DNA of 64,000 nucleotides from Sipunculus nudus (GCA_026874595.1 CM049316.1:19741839-19805838), one strand, 5' to 3'; shown: positions 1-12,011, counted from the stretch's first letter. A program made the numbers and translations. The notes: generated by a model from the sequence alone, not told the origin.

Positions 1-1590
1 TAAAGATGACATATGTGTCTTAATTTGAGGGGTTATGAAAAATTGAATCATCTTCGTATTTCTTGTAATCATCATATCATTATATGATTAGACTTCTTGT
101 CATTATATGGACATTTGCCGTATGCCTCAGTTATCAATGCGATGTTCACACAACTTGGGGGGGGGGGGTCGTTTGAGGAACCCGGTAATGGTCATTGACT
201 GCTCAAGGTGCTAAATCCAGGAAACCGCGCATCCCATCCCACTATGAATCGAGCGTCCGTAAGAGACTATGTTAGTAAACACGGTAATGTTGCCAAGGAA
301 CAACTATGTAACCTAAGGTGGTTTGTTGCATATCTGCGGAAGCGGAAAGGTCAATAGATGGGGTTTTCTGCACGAAAGTAATCAAGAAGGGCTAGCCAGT
401 CGTTAAGCCATTTAGGTGCTGTCGATGATTCAGAATTTTTCTCTTAAAGAGGCCTATCTCCCACGTGTACATAACATGTGGAGGACCCGCCAAAATAAAC
501 CAAACACATTCAACAAGGACATCTGGTAGTGAGTCAGAATAACAGGGTTTTGCAAATAACATTTTGTAACCAGTGACGTCTGAACTTCTGCACATATGAA
601 GCCAACCACCTTTAGTTTCATGGTTTTATCGTTTGCCTACTTGAGTATGAGCCGTGTTTACAAACAACTTGTAGAGAAACAAGCCATTCATTAAAAGGAA
701 TCACCGAGTGTTCATTGTTTATAAATATGTATGCAGAGTAAGCCATAAATCACATAAATTCTTCAGATAAGGCATGTAAATAGTTGGTAAAGTCTAGCAG
801 GTGTTATACAATAGATGCCGAGTGTGGACATCTTATTATTACTTACGCGTAGAGTGGAGTTGTTGTTATTATCTCTGCAGACCTTTCTGCCCAAACAGAC
901 CAAACAATCCCTGCGGACCAATCTGAACCCTCCGACCAATCGGCCCAACCGTCTGTATTTGTTGCTGTCCGCCTTCGTTTTGTCGAGGAAGGCCTGACAC
1001 GCCTCTCGACACGCGGCAACTCTCGCGGGGCCAGACATCATGCATTTGATAAGAGTCTTCTGGGGGTGAGACGTCGTACCCGCCGGTGTGGTCATGTTGC
1101 ATACACACCTCTTTCCAAAAAATATGATACTACACTTCATTCACTCCGTCCCGCAGTGAAACATCGCGTTTTAGGTTTTAAAATATACTGCTTTAGTTGT
1201 GAATTTAAAGCAGCAACAATTTTTAATTCAGTCCCTAAGAGCCGATTCAGAGCCGATAAACATATCTATATATATATATATATATCTACTTATATATATA
1301 TGTGTGTGTGTGTGCATGGACAAGCGACCAGACCCTCAGTGACTAGACCCTCTCACACGATGGCGCGTTGGATGGTGAGTTATTCCGAGCACTCAATTTT
1401 CTCGAGTTTACAGAGCGAGTACACTACGAGACAGACAGGAGTGCAGCCGAGTGCGACTGGTACCGAGTCAAGCTCGAGCTTGTGCGAGTTTATTTCGAGT
1501 TAGCACGAGTCTGCAGGACTTCAGGGGGAGGCGGTAGGGTATGACCTGAATTTCATGCAACATATCTGCTATGACAGACCTCCTCGGCAT
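1..1590. other. Unassigned non-coding stretch
   Basis: Contains a G run at 159-168 and a (TA)n(TG)n tract at 1267-1314. Apart from the weak candidate exon at 763-1140 nothing coding was recognised. Confidence 0.5.
763..1140 (-). other. Possible coding exon, unrecognised
   Basis: The minus strand has an open frame of 125 codons across a patch (about 880-1080) richer in G+C than its surroundings. The central part reads V-A-A-C-R-E-A-C-Q-A-F-L-D-K and R-R-D-C-L-V-C-L-G-R-K-V-C. I do not recognise a family. The N- and C-terminal thirds look like intron-type sequence. It could be an internal exon or chance. Confidence 0.2.
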
Positions 1591-1599
1591 AACTCGGCT

Positions 1600-1975
1600 A
1601 CAAATGCCTTTCCGCCAGAGGTCGTTTCTACTCGTTCCTAAAATCATTTCTTTTTACTTTTCAATGAAACACCTTTTTACATTTCATATGCATATGCTTA
1701 CAAAATATTACACATTCCGTTCTTACCACGAAAACATCCATATTTTGTTACTAATTTGCCTTGAAACAATTTTTATCCAGCGTATTTGAACGGACTACAT
1801 CGCCCTCTTTACTACAATTATTTACTTTCGACGCTGGTTTATTTAGAATCCCAAATGCAGTGGGGGATAGAATTTCAATACCTACAGCCCCTGACCAACA
1901 CATACGTACACTTGTGAGTCCGATTTCGCGCAGTGTAGGTTATTAATAAATGTCATTTGTCCATTGCGAGTTAAT
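1600..1975 (+). repeat. Diverged direct repeat, first copy
   Basis: Blocks TTCCGCCAGAGGTCGT, TTACAAAATATTACA, TTCTTACCACGAAAACATCCAT, GAACGGACTACAT, CGACGCTGGTTTATTTAGAA and CCGATTTCGCGCAGT recur in the same order at 2744-3105. It is about 350 bp long. No coding signal or terminal structure was seen; probably two insertions of one unknown interspersed element. Confidence 0.6.
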
Positions 1976-2743
1976 CCGGCCATAGGCATACTATGATCTA
2001 AGCTGAAATTATGTTGAAGGGTATAATTCAAACAACGAAAGCTGCAGAATCGGGCGATTTCTTTAAGTATTATGTTTGTATTGTTCTATTTCTCAAACAT
2101 TTTGTGGTAATGCGGGGGGGGGGGGGAGGGGGCTACACCCGGCCCTGAATTTTTAATGCATCGGATCAATGAGAGATAGATATATAGCTTAGTTCTATAT
2201 CAAAACCAGTCCCTAGCAAGAAATTTATTCTGTTTACCCATTCTGATTAATAGAAGAAATTGCAATTATTTTCAATAAAAACCTATACCAGTATCAACAC
2301 ATATTATTGTAAATAGCGTATTTTGTTTAACTATTATACAGGCAGCTGAGTAACTGGAGCCTGAATATGTATCTTTAATCATTATCTCTTGACCTTCCTC
2401 CGCGTGCACTTAAAATCGATATACTTAAAGTGTAAGGTAGCTAGGGACATGATTTATCGAAAGTTTTGCAAATTAGGAACTTACGTAGCATTTGGTCTGG
2501 ATAATCGTCTACGAAACAATCCTGATCCCGAGGGAAAACCATCCGCATGCGTAGCCCAGATCGCTACTCTAACAAGACACACCAGCAAGACTACCTCGAC
2601 GGACAGCATCGTGCGGAATCTTGATGAAATGATGCTAGAATAAGCCATATAGCAGTTGGATAATGCATAATTATTTGAAGCAGAGTCTGAATACACAAAG
2701 CCAAACTGTGATCATTTTCAGGAGCAGTTTCGGTTACCCCCTT

Positions 2744-3110
2744 CCGCCAGATGTCGTACTACTCAAAACAAACCTCTTGATGTAAGGGACTGTAGGATGG
2801 CCGGAACTACTTATCCAAGCTGTCAAACTTTAAATCCAAATTTGTTACCTTCAAAATTGCGAATGGTTACAAAATATTACTTTTTCCATGAAGTCCTTAC
2901 CACAAAACACCCATTTATATATTCAATTTGCCTTACCCAACATATCTGAACGGACAACATTACCCTTTTCACTACATTTATACCTACGCCGCTGGTATAT
3001 TTAGAAGGCCCGGTGCATTGTGGTTGGCATATTGTGACTCCCACAAATCCTGACCTGCAGACTCGTACCGTTGTAGGTCCGATTCTGCGCAGTATGTTTT
3101 GGCAATCCGA
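2744..3110 (+). repeat. Diverged direct repeat, second copy
   Basis: Carries CTTCCGCCAGATGTCGT, TTACAAAATATTAC, CTTACCACAAAACACCCAT, GAACGGACAACAT, CGCCGCTGGTATATTTAGAA and CCGATTCTGCGCAGT in the order of the first copy at 1600-1975, with an extra insertion in the first third. Confidence 0.6.
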
Positions 3111-3264
3111 CCAACAATCAGACGTGTTAATATCCCGCTACACTTGATATATTTTGTTTGCATTTTGCATAATTTTGTTTATACATAAAGGTTAAAATTA
3201 AGATAATAATATTATATAATTTAACCTATATGTTAACTAAACTTTGCCATCAATATACATTTTA

Positions 3265-3450
3265 CAGTGAAACCTCGTTGTGTCGAACTCGGTTAAGTCG
3301 AATTCCCGCATGTGTCGAAGTCGAATGTGGAGTCCCTGCGAAAAACAGTTAAAACCTTACTAATTTCTCCCTATTGTCAAACTCGGATGTGTCGAAACAT
3401 CGGATGTGTCGATGTGATTTGTTGTTCCCGAGCTAGTATTTCTATCGCTT
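3265..3450 (+). mobile_element. One-ended relative of the pogo-like MITE
   Basis: After a TA at 3263-3264 the sequence runs CAGTGAAACCTCGTTGTGTC and continues with GTGTCGAA motifs to about 3410. It matches the start of the MITE at 48512. No opposite terminus was found within the next few hundred bases, so it is a truncated copy or has diverged. Confidence 0.6.
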
Positions 3451-4690
3451 ACCTCGGAGTCATGTCGCTTGAATGTTGGATTACAGTTGTGCACGGCCCG
3501 TCTACTGAAATAGGGCCTTAAGGACCAGTTATACGCTGTTAATATCGGCAATGTTCTTACTCATCAAGCGCGATGGCTCTGACGCTTGATTCGCTTTAAT
3601 ATTTGGATAACAGCTGTGCACGCTCCATCAATCATCCCTACGGCCATGATGACCAGTTACATAATTGATACCGGCAAGGATCTTACTCATCAGGCGGGAT
3701 GGTTTACACACCTGGTCCGTTGTTTACCTGTTTTGCCTATTAGTCACTCATGAACATGCCTGTCTTTTCTCGCCAACAAATGCATATATATACGTATGTT
3801 TGTGTGTGGGTGATTGCGTGTGTGCGTGTGCGAGTCATTCCCCCCTGGAAGATTAACCGACGGCACTGGGTAAATTAAAGCATTATTAAAGGGATTCTTT
3901 TCACAGTTACAGAGCTCTCATTAAATTGTTTTGAAGATTATATATATAGTTAAATATATTATAAAGTATTTTGGTGGTTATTAGGGGCGCATTTTACATA
4001 ATGACCAGATAATCTGCAGCACTTAAGATTATGAGTGAGCCAATCACAAAATGTACCAGTGTTTTTTTACATCTCTCATAAAAACAGATGGGGGAAGAAC
4101 CTACTGAGTTTCAAAGTCTAGGCGCCACCTCTACTGGCTTCTCGGATTTTGATTAACTTCTGTAACATTTACTTCTCAGTAAAGAAGAAATTGTACCTTT
4201 TAAACATTCTTTTATATAGTGTATCTAGAGGCTGTATTCTCTAACTATTATTAATTTTATTCTTGATGTACCTTGATATAAAATATCTGTTAATACTAAT
4301 AATGTTAATGCTATCAAATGGCTGCCTTTTTTTATAATCTGGCCATTTAAAATTTTTCTTAAGTTTGCAATATTTTCATTATTATAATAGATATAATTAA
4401 TTATATTAATTAATTAATTTCAACATTAAAATTAACCCTATAACCTAGGAATAAGTTTGTTATCAGTAACCTATTGGCAAGTGGACATTTTAAATAAGAA
4501 TACAGGTCGAAATAAGCCGTCTACATGATGATTTTCCCCATCCATATTCCTATTGTGGACCCTACCTCCTTTTTTTAACTGCGGAGTTTGCAATATCCTG
4601 GCCGCCCCGGTAGGTGATCACCCCTGGAGCTACGGATTAACTAATTTCGAAATCATTCTAAAAGAGGTCAATCATAATAAAGGAAGTTAA
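3450..4690. other. Unassigned stretch
   Basis: AT-rich with a short ATTAATTAATTAATT tract near 4400. An imperfect direct repeat is seen at 3540-3680 (TATCGGCAATGTTCTTACTCATCA against ATACCGGCAAGGATCTTACTCATCA). No gene recognised. Confidence 0.5.
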
Positions 4691-4945
4691 GCCATGTGTC
4701 TTGGCCTCGGACGGGCGGTAGTCTTCAACAGTTGGTGCCACACACCCGGGAAGCCATTTGACGTTCACAGATCCAGGTTGGCTATTGACAGAAGCCATGG
4801 ACGCCTGTTAGCGAAGTTAAAGAGTGAGACAAATTGCACGCAGCTGGACCACACGTGTTTCGGACAAGCTAAACGAAATAGGAAGTCAAGATGGCGTCGT
4901 TACTCAGCTTGAGGTGTCCGATGCTGTAGAGGAATTTGATCAGAG

Positions 4946-5835
4946 ATGAGAGCCCTCGTCAGAGCTCAAAGTAACGTAGAGATACTGATAGTCACAGATT
5001 ATCTGGAAAGAAAGACACAGCCGCGCAGCAGTTTCTTGAGAAAATCTGTCGGCCTAGATTTTAGGCAGCTAAGCAAATTAACCAGGCCACAAGCTGAAAT
5101 AAGTGATAACCTTTGTGAGGCAGGTTTTGTTTGTTCTCAGGAAAGTTCGGGTTTGAAAGCAATTTTCCGGAAATGTAACATGATCGCAAACATTTTGGGA
5201 TAAATTCAGCGCTATCGTGGATAAATCTGATATCCGAGGTGTGAGTAGGTTTACTAATCTGCAGTCCTTGTTGGATGGCGAAGCAAAAGCAACCGTCAAA
5301 GGACTTTCTTTACATTAAGTGATAATAGAATGGAATGGGAACTATTAAAGGGGAGATTGTGAGAAAGGTCAGGATTATATTTTCCTATACCCAAGCTTTG
5401 TAATACCTTTCAGTTGTACACATGCAAGGTAACAGGGTAGCCTCACTCTAGAAATTTCAAGACGAGCTTCAAGCACATGTGCGTAGTCTGCAAGTTATAT
5501 ACATTGACGATTACACCTCGCACAGGATATTCGAATGTAGTGAACCCATGAGGGTGAGGGCAAAGAAAGCGAATTGAATTGGTACCTACAAACCTGGTAC
5601 AGGAGAAAAAAGGGTTAAAATATCGTCAGCATCTGCACTTCAGGCTACAACAGTTTGCTTTCTGTAGAAAGCTCCATCATACAGAGAGATGCTGGGACAT
5701 CAGTAAAATAACGGTTCCTGAACCCGCCAAGCCGGATTATGCTTTCGTTGTTTGCAGAAGGGGCTATAACACGGCGATGGTCAAGCAAGTGTGCTAAGTG
5801 TAAGGGGCGTCATCATGAGCTGTGCTGTTTAGGGA
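4946..5835 (+). pseudogene. BEL/Pao gag fragment with zinc-knuckle remnants
   Basis: About 5195-5350 reads, with a frame change, K-F-S-A-I-V-D then L-Q-S-L-L-D-G-E-A-K-A and G-L-S-L-T-L-S-D-N, the conserved core of BEL/Pao gag (an aspartate-rich domain ending in E-W-E-L-L-K-G-R). Downstream, 5640-5700 gives F-C-R-K-L-H-H-T-E-R-C-W, and 5785-5830 gives K-C-A-K-C-K-G-R-H-H-E-L-C, both typical of the CCHC knuckles. The first cysteine of the first knuckle is replaced. Not translatable as one protein. Confidence 0.65.
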
Positions 5836-5999
5836 CAAATATGAAATCATTACCTAGGAAAAATAACAGTGACACTCCTGTTGGTGTGGATCAGGTCAGA
5901 ATGTGTTGTTAATATTTAACAGGTTTTGCCACATGTAAACAGTCTTTGAATAACATACGAAACCCTACTGTATTATAAAGGTTGTTTGGGGAAATGAAG

Positions 6000-7310
6000 T
6001 GGTAAGAATGACGTTTGATAATGGTTTTGATAAATCATACATCACACATGATTTAGTGAAACAAAGTGGGGCCCAGGCGGGTTTGAATTAAGACGTATCT
6101 GGTGAGTATGAAGACCAAGTTTTTGATAATTTTAACGGAATCTTAAAATTAAGAGAAGGACTTTTTTGACTTGGTCTTGCCCTGGAAGCATGGAATTGGC
6201 TCATCTGCACTGTGATTCGTGGATAATGAGAAGATAGTCAGGATCAGACTTTGTAGTCCATACCGTAGATTTGAGAGGGAAACCGAATAGAAGATTGGGT
6301 ATAATGAAGCACTCAGAGAAATTGAGAATCTAGGTATAAGGCAAAACGGAACCGTATGCCTTGACTTGATCCAATCTACTTCCTGTCACGTCATCCCGTT
6401 GTCAGGGAAGCAAAATTTGAGGCGAGGCCTGTGTTCGACGCCCCTTCACCTCGTCAAAGTTGTATATCACTGAATGATTGTTTAGAGGCAGCTGACCCTT
6501 TGATTCCTAATCTAGTTGAAATACTAATTGGATTTAGAAGATGGAAGATTACTTTAATTACTCACATCAAAGATTCTCTACAGATCAGGCTTTGCAAGGA
6601 AGGTCAAGATGTACACAGATTCCTTCTAAAACACGAAGGCACCATTCTGGCCATGCTTTTTCTGAGGGTAACTTAGTCCGACCCTTTTCAATGTTACTTT
6701 GAAGCACCATTTGTCTTCCTGTTCCTCGACAACAGTTGCTGATGAGTTTAAGGAAATCCTGTAAGTAGACGATTGGAAGTCCGGTGCAAATTCAGATCAG
6801 GATGCCTGTCAAATATTTGAAGAGGCCAGAGAGGTTATGTTTAAAAACATATGTCTTTAGCAAAATTGAACTCAAAGAGTGAGTCTGATTCAGATGTGGT
6901 GTACCAGACATTTGATGAAAGGCAAAGCGCCTCCACATTTTGCAAAAACCTTGAAATGATTTTTAAACATATTTATTTTTCTCTGACGAGATTGAGGTTC
7001 TAGTTGGACTTAGAAACTACCAAGCATGTAGTGTTAAATTTCATCGCCAGATAGTATGATAGTCTTGCTTTTCTGTCTTTCTTCATCGTTCTCGCAAAGA
7101 TCTTGTTAAGACATTTGACGGCCTCGTCAGGAGTTATTAGTTACCCTGCTTTCTGCTTTGCTATTGACATGTGTATATCTTACAGGGGGCGGACAGATTC
7201 CATGGTGGTCTTGGTGGGGATGAAGAGCGATCTGCATAAATGGAAGACCTGTTGTTGGTACCATAGCCCAGGTATAGATAACCCAGCAGACTTTATTAGA
7301 CCTTAGAGGA
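6000..7310 (+). pseudogene. BEL/Pao protease, RT and RNase H remnants
   Basis: Near 6008-6060 the plus strand reads V-R-M-T-F-D-N-G-F-D-K-S-Y-I-T, a damaged retroviral-type protease site region. At 6650-6730 L-F-L-R-V-T and a frame-shifted S-P-F-L-type segment match the RT palm of BEL elements. At 7255-7300 C-W-Y-H-S-P-G-I-D-N-P-A-D-F-I marks the end of RNase H. Intervening sequence is broken by many stops. Confidence 0.6.
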
Positions 7311-7679
7311 TTGTTTGCAGAGAACTTGGTTTCGGCCCCACTTTGGTTAGATGGGCCTGTATTTCTTTCTGAGAATAATGACAGAGAGTTCTGTACAGAC
7401 CTAGTGACGGGAGACGTGGGTTCACTTGGTAGTCTTGCTCAAGAAACAGAGATAGGCTAATAAGTTGAACGCTGAGGGTCCTTTAACAAGGCTTAATGAA
7501 TTAAGGGTTTAGGACTACGGTTCAATGAGAATGCAAGTTCCAACAACTCGCAAAGATATTTTAGGGATCTTTCATCAGCAGCCAGAGTGTAGCTTTTCAG
7601 TTACTGACAGCACAAGGCCTATTTCTCTGAAATAATTGATTTGATAAGGGGTAAATCTGTTCTTAGGACTCCTTAAGTA

Positions 7680-8430
7680 GCCGGGTTAATCACCCTTTCT
7701 TGGAAATGATGGTTTGTTAATTGTAAGAGGTCGCCTTCAGTTGCTTGCACTTGTTTATGAGGTCAAACATCTACTTATTTTCCCCAAGGGGCACTTGTTA
7801 ATCAGGTTTCAACTTAAACAGTTAAAATATGCGGATGCTGAATCATTAATCACTTCTCTGAGAAATTACTCTTGGATAATGTGATGCGATTGGCTAGGAA
7901 ACAGGATTCAAAGCCCTGCAGTCATCAAACGGCTCCCTTGCTTCGGGTTCAAAGGGCGATTTCCTATTACAGGACTTGACTATAGAGGACTTTTGTTTTG
8001 CAATATCTTGCCCAAGAGGGACTTTAAAATTTTGATATTTACCTGTGAGTGTAAGGGCTAAACACAGACTCCTGTCACTTCTTGACTTTATGTTGGCCCT
8101 CAGACAGTTTAGTGTTAGGTGCGGGCTGTCGGCAGCCTTGCACTCAGATAATGCCAAAACGTTTAGCAGGCAGAAACAAATGCTGCAGTACTCTGGTTAT
8201 TTGAGTCCCAAATTGAAATTTATCGTTTCCCGTTCTCCATGGTGGGGCGGATGGTGGGAACGGTTGGATCGATCCCTTGGCAATTCTTGTTTCAGTAGGT
8301 CAGAACTACAGTCTACTCTCCAAGAGATACGGGCATGTATAAACTGTCGCCCACTAACTTTTCTGTCTGACTATGCGTACTCCCGCAATCCACTAAGACA
8401 GTCTCACCATTCTAGCCACAAGTAGGAGAA
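7680..8430 (+). pseudogene. BEL/Pao integrase fragment
   Basis: The part near 7690-7860 reads F-L-G-N-D-G-L-L-I-V-R-G-R-L-Q-L and E-V-K-H-L-L-I-F-P-K, the start of BEL integrase. From 8045 an open frame gives L-L-D-F-M-L-A-L-R-Q-F then S-D-N-A-K-T-F, with the second catalytic Asp, then S-P-W-W-G-G-W-W-E-R-L-D-R-S, the hallmark of BEL integrase, and E-I-R-A-C-I-N-C-R-P-L-T. It is the best preserved part of the element. Its frame ends at 8425. Confidence 0.75.
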
Positions 8431-9170
8431 AGAGAACTCGTTAGAAATGCGGGGGATTTAGACGTTAGAAATGATCTGCTGTAGAAAATGACTTAAGAAA
8501 CCCTCCATCAGCCCTCAGCCAAATTAAGACAAAGGATAATTTAAAGCTTTGGTCCTTGGTTCTCACAATATTATAATATCAAACGCATGTACTGGCCTTT
8601 GGGGTTAAGAACTACCTTATTTCAATGTTAAGATTGGATGTTGAGAAGTGTGGAGCTTAAAACAGTTAAGAGAATGTTCACTAAACCAGTACAAAAGTTA
8701 TACTATTAAAAAAAGCACCATATGATAACTTGGTATCTCAAGATACACCTGTGTGTAGAGACAATTGCGGTTGTCAGGATAAAAGGCCTGTGACCATCAG
8801 CAGTGGACGGATGGTAAACAGTAGAGTATCTGTAGTGTATTTAGAAAGAACATTGATGAACAGGAACAATTCTTGCAGGTCAAGGGGTGTATTATTGAAT
8901 ATCCAAAATAGCGATTGTATGGGACAAAAATTTAAGAAATATTTCGGGCAAAAGGTCACAAAGTACGACGCCATGCATAATAGGCATATTCCCAACTTGT
9001 CACAGAAATGCATCAGTTTTATTGCATCATCTTCACTGTTGTTGGCATTGCACCACATCATGCAAGGGCATTCGCCTATAAAAACAGGAGTGCTTCAGCA
9101 CGGAGGGGGGATCATAACCATCGAATATCAGCTCAGGTCGTTCCATATATACCAGGGTTTGGACCTATTA
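8430..9170. other. Unassigned stretch right of BEL remnant
   Basis: May include the decayed 3' part of the retroelement. Open frames on both strands at 8730-9350 have no recognisable motif, and the 3' part of the plus-strand one is simple repeat. Confidence 0.4.
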
Positions 9171-9174
9171 TACG

Positions 9175-9312
9175 GGTTCTATTACTATTACTCTAACTGT
9201 AACTGTGTAATCCATCTATTACTATTACTATTACTATTACAACATTTTTCCACCTGTTACATTTACTATTACTATTGCTTGGCTTCTATTACTATTACTA
9301 TTACTTTACCTT
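9175..9312 (+). repeat. Imperfect ATTACT repeat
   Basis: Runs of CTATTACTATTACTATTAC occur at 9178-9195, 9217-9240 and 9285-9312 with unique spacers. The same motif recurs at 11070-11090 and 11145-11175. Simple sequence, not coding. Confidence 0.7.
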
Positions 9313-9394
9313 CAAATAGTGATGAACATATGCGGATCTTGCCCCCTACATAACCCTCCCCCTCGGTAGGTGATCCTTAAACTAATGGTATGCC

Positions 9395-9480
9395 CATTAA
9401 TCGATTAAATCGATGATTGGTCGTTTATCATTAACATTGATTAATCGATTGCATTTTTGCCTAATCGATTAAAAACGATT
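9395..9480. repeat. Palindromic ATCGATTAA cluster
   Basis: Several copies of TTAATCGATTAA-like sequence occur within 85 bp: near 9397, 9406, 9440, 9462 and 9473. ATCGAT is self-complementary, so the stretch can fold. Related ATCGATTAACAATCGATGA segments occur at 9733 and 9861. Confidence 0.55.
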
Positions 9481-9712
9481 TTGTGTACACATGCAAAGAA
9501 TCTAATCCTGCCAAACATATACAAACACGAAGTAATGACCAGCATCAAAATGAGACCTTAAGCAGGCAACAATCGTTGGCTGCTTAAGATGGCAACGGAC
9601 GGCAGGTTGAAATTGCATGCGCGGGTGGATTGGGGGTTTCATTTTGAATACAGATGTACATGTCAGACTATTTACTGGGTTCAATATTTTAGGTACTAGT
9701 AATCAGCATATT

Positions 9713-9966
9713 AAAAGGTAATATAGAAAGTAATCGATTAACAATCGATGATAGGTCGTTTTTCTTTTTCAATCTTCGATTGTGATTATAAAACCAATTC
9801 CTACCACTAACTTTAACTTTTTTTCAAATTGATACTTTTAAAAGGTAATATAGAAAGTAATTGATTAACAATCGATGATAGGTCGTTTTTCTTTTTCAAT
9901 CATCGATTATGATTATAAAACCAATTCCTACCACCAACTTAAACTTTTTTCAAACTGATACTTTTG
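9713..9966 (+). repeat. Two tandem copies of a 127-bp unit
   Basis: AAAAGGTAATATAGAAAGTAA occurs at 9713 and 9840; each copy continues with ATCGATGATAGGTCGTTTTT and ATTATAAAACCAATTCCTACC. The copies differ at a few positions. No open frame. Confidence 0.75.
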
Positions 9967-11059
9967 TAATTTTCGTCCTTTACCCCATCTCCCACCCCCT
10001 GTAGGTGATACTTTATCTTGTTCGTATATTTAAATCGCAACTTTTGTAATTTTTTTCCTAAAATGAAATTAAAAAGTTTTAAATCAATTAGTAGAAATTG
10101 GCTTTCTCTCGCAATTAATGCGCACGATTCGGCTAAGTTCAGCTTAAATCCCAGCAAGTTCATGATCAGTTCAACAAGAACCCAATTCTGGTAGGTTCAT
10201 ATAATTGACCACGGGCACTAACTTTTATATTTAATTATTCATTTTACACTATGTTTAACAGAAAATTAAATTAAAAAATTCATATTAAGCACAGTTTTAA
10301 AGAAAAAAAGTAAGGTTTGAATAATCATGAAACACAAAATAAATATGAAAGTAATGTTCGGTGCAATTTAATATTTTAAATACTAACAGTACCTGTTCAA
10401 CACAAAATAAACCTAGTAATATACTTGTAAAAATGTTTATCTTTTAATAATAGATTATACAATGTACACATAGTTCATCTTGCTTGTAGCATTTCAAATT
10501 CAACCTATTCATGTTCATAAAAACACAGAAGTCTGAGAATTTCGTGTCTACCAATAGTTTATTATTTCTCGTTATACAAGTATATTTTGATTTTCTTGTG
10601 CAGGTGTTTATTGCACATCATAAACATTAGATTTTCAAACACAGCCAGATTTGTAGAAGCCATTGTACAAATCTGCAATACTGGTGAGTACAAAGGGCCT
10701 CATTCACTGTCTGTGGCACCTCTAATTACCTTAGAGATTATGACTGTTAGACTGTCCACCTCTGAAGTACTCAAAATCAGCACACTGCAGCGGCACTCTC
10801 TAGCTTCAGCTGACAATAAATTGCCCCACACAATGTTTAAACTGGCCAAGCACTACTGCAATGTGTAGGTCTACTCACCAAGCATAGATATTGGATCTGC
10901 AAACATGCCCAGGGCTTATCTAATTGGTATCACCTCAAGCCCATGCCTGATGCCCCATGTCCACTGGACCATGACAGCATCTAGGCATGAACTTATCACA
11001 CCACAACTTTAGCCTGTCCAAGGGTTGTAAAAGTAGTTAAAGTAACAGCTATTATTTTA

Positions 11060-11180
11060 TTAAAAGGGTTCCATTACTATTACTGTTACAGGTTAAAATT
11101 TCTTGTCTATTACTGTTACTATAACTTTGAAAACCTGTAATTTTTTATTACTATTACTATTACATATTACTATTACCCCA
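11060..11180 (+). repeat. ATTACT simple repeat
   Basis: CCATTACTATTACTGTTAC at 11069 and TTATTACTATTACTATTAC at 11146 with related spacer; same motif as at 9.2 kb. A (TA)n tract follows at 11186. Confidence 0.6.
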
Positions 11181-11185
11181 TCCTT

Positions 11186-11186
11186 G

Positions 11187-11253
<67 letters not shown>
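11186..11253. repeat. (TA)n microsatellite
   Basis: About 68 bp of near-perfect TA repeat. It produces spurious open frames of alternating Tyr and Ile on both strands. Confidence 0.95.
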
Positions 11254-11256
<3 letters not shown>

Positions 11257-11689
11257 CACTTATATTCAGAAAAGTGATGTGTGGGCTGAATTGAGTAAGA
11301 TAATTAAGAAGACGTACAGCTAGGAACAAGGTTGTAAAATATGTGCAATTAAATGGAAAAAAAACGAAGTAGTCCCCACTTTAGGTTTATTAAGCTTTGT
11401 TCAGGACGTGAGAAGAACCACAAAAGCTTACACGAGATGCCACAACACGAATATTATTATTACAGTTATTACATCAGAGAGTGCGTTAATGCGTTTTGTT
11501 TACAAACTGATTGTAAAAGCTCGCGCAGTTGTAACACTTGTCAAATTAGGGGTTGTATAACCCATATTGCTGTACGGATTGTAAAGAAGTGAATCTGTAC
11601 AATGCCCCTTTCAGCCGCCACAATTTTTTTCAAAGGGGTTCAAACCAATGCTTTTGGCCTTGGACCACCCTTTTCCCAGACCTGGGGGA

Positions 11690-11850
11690 ACTTTTTTAAC
11701 TCAGCTGACTGAAAGTCACCTGAGCTAAAGCGATCACTCTTTGTCCGTCGTCCGTCCGTTTACAGGCACAAATCGTAACCGTTGGACCAAGAAACTTCTA
11801 ACTGTTTATCCAGGGAGGTCCATGATACTTTGCATGCATATTGATCCACC
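11690..11850 (-). repeat. Related palindromic tail plus single unit start
   Basis: In the opposite orientation to the array at 19.8-21.9 kb, this has the imperfect palindrome (from about 11699), then CGATCACTCTTTGTCCGTCG, GTCCGTC repeats, and ACAGGCACAAATCGTAACC, the complement of the end of the 340-bp unit. It is a copy of the same element family with at most one unit. Confidence 0.7.
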
Positions 11851-12003
11851 AGAGCCTAAATGCTTCGCCCTTTTAACCTAATTATTACAATGAGCCCCCA
11901 AAACGCTCCTACACAGAAGGTCTTCCATGCCCATGGTAGCGAGAGCTTCTTTCAATATAATAATAACGTCACATAGGTCGATGACGCATGACGTCCTATT
12001 GAC

Positions 12004-12011
12004 TGACGTCA
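12004..12011. promoter_or_regulatory. CRE-type palindrome TGACGTCA
   Basis: A perfect TGACGTCA lies 16 bp right of ATGACGTCC (11988) and downstream of AACGTCACA (11965). The cluster could bind CREB/ATF factors, but no adjacent gene was found and it may belong to a repeat. Confidence 0.25.

Larger units (their letters stand above)
4690..8430 (+). mobile_element. Degenerate BEL/Pao LTR retrotransposon, internal region
   Basis: Reading left to right on the plus strand, fragments in changing frames match the BEL/Pao order: gag (5.17-5.8 kb), protease-like D-N-G segment near 6.02 kb, reverse transcriptase remnants (6.4-7.0 kb), an end-of-RNase-H signature W-Y-H-S-P-G-I-D-N-P-A-D at 7255-7297, and integrase (7.68-8.43 kb). 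Many stops and frameshifts mean it is long dead. I found no convincing LTR pair, so the ends are approximate. Family assignment rests on recognised protein motifs. Confidence 0.75.

Noticed and set aside
11093-11329. Open frames on both strands coding alternating Tyr-Ile runs, here and at other TA tracts
   Set aside because: They are translations of (TA)n microsatellites and not proteins.
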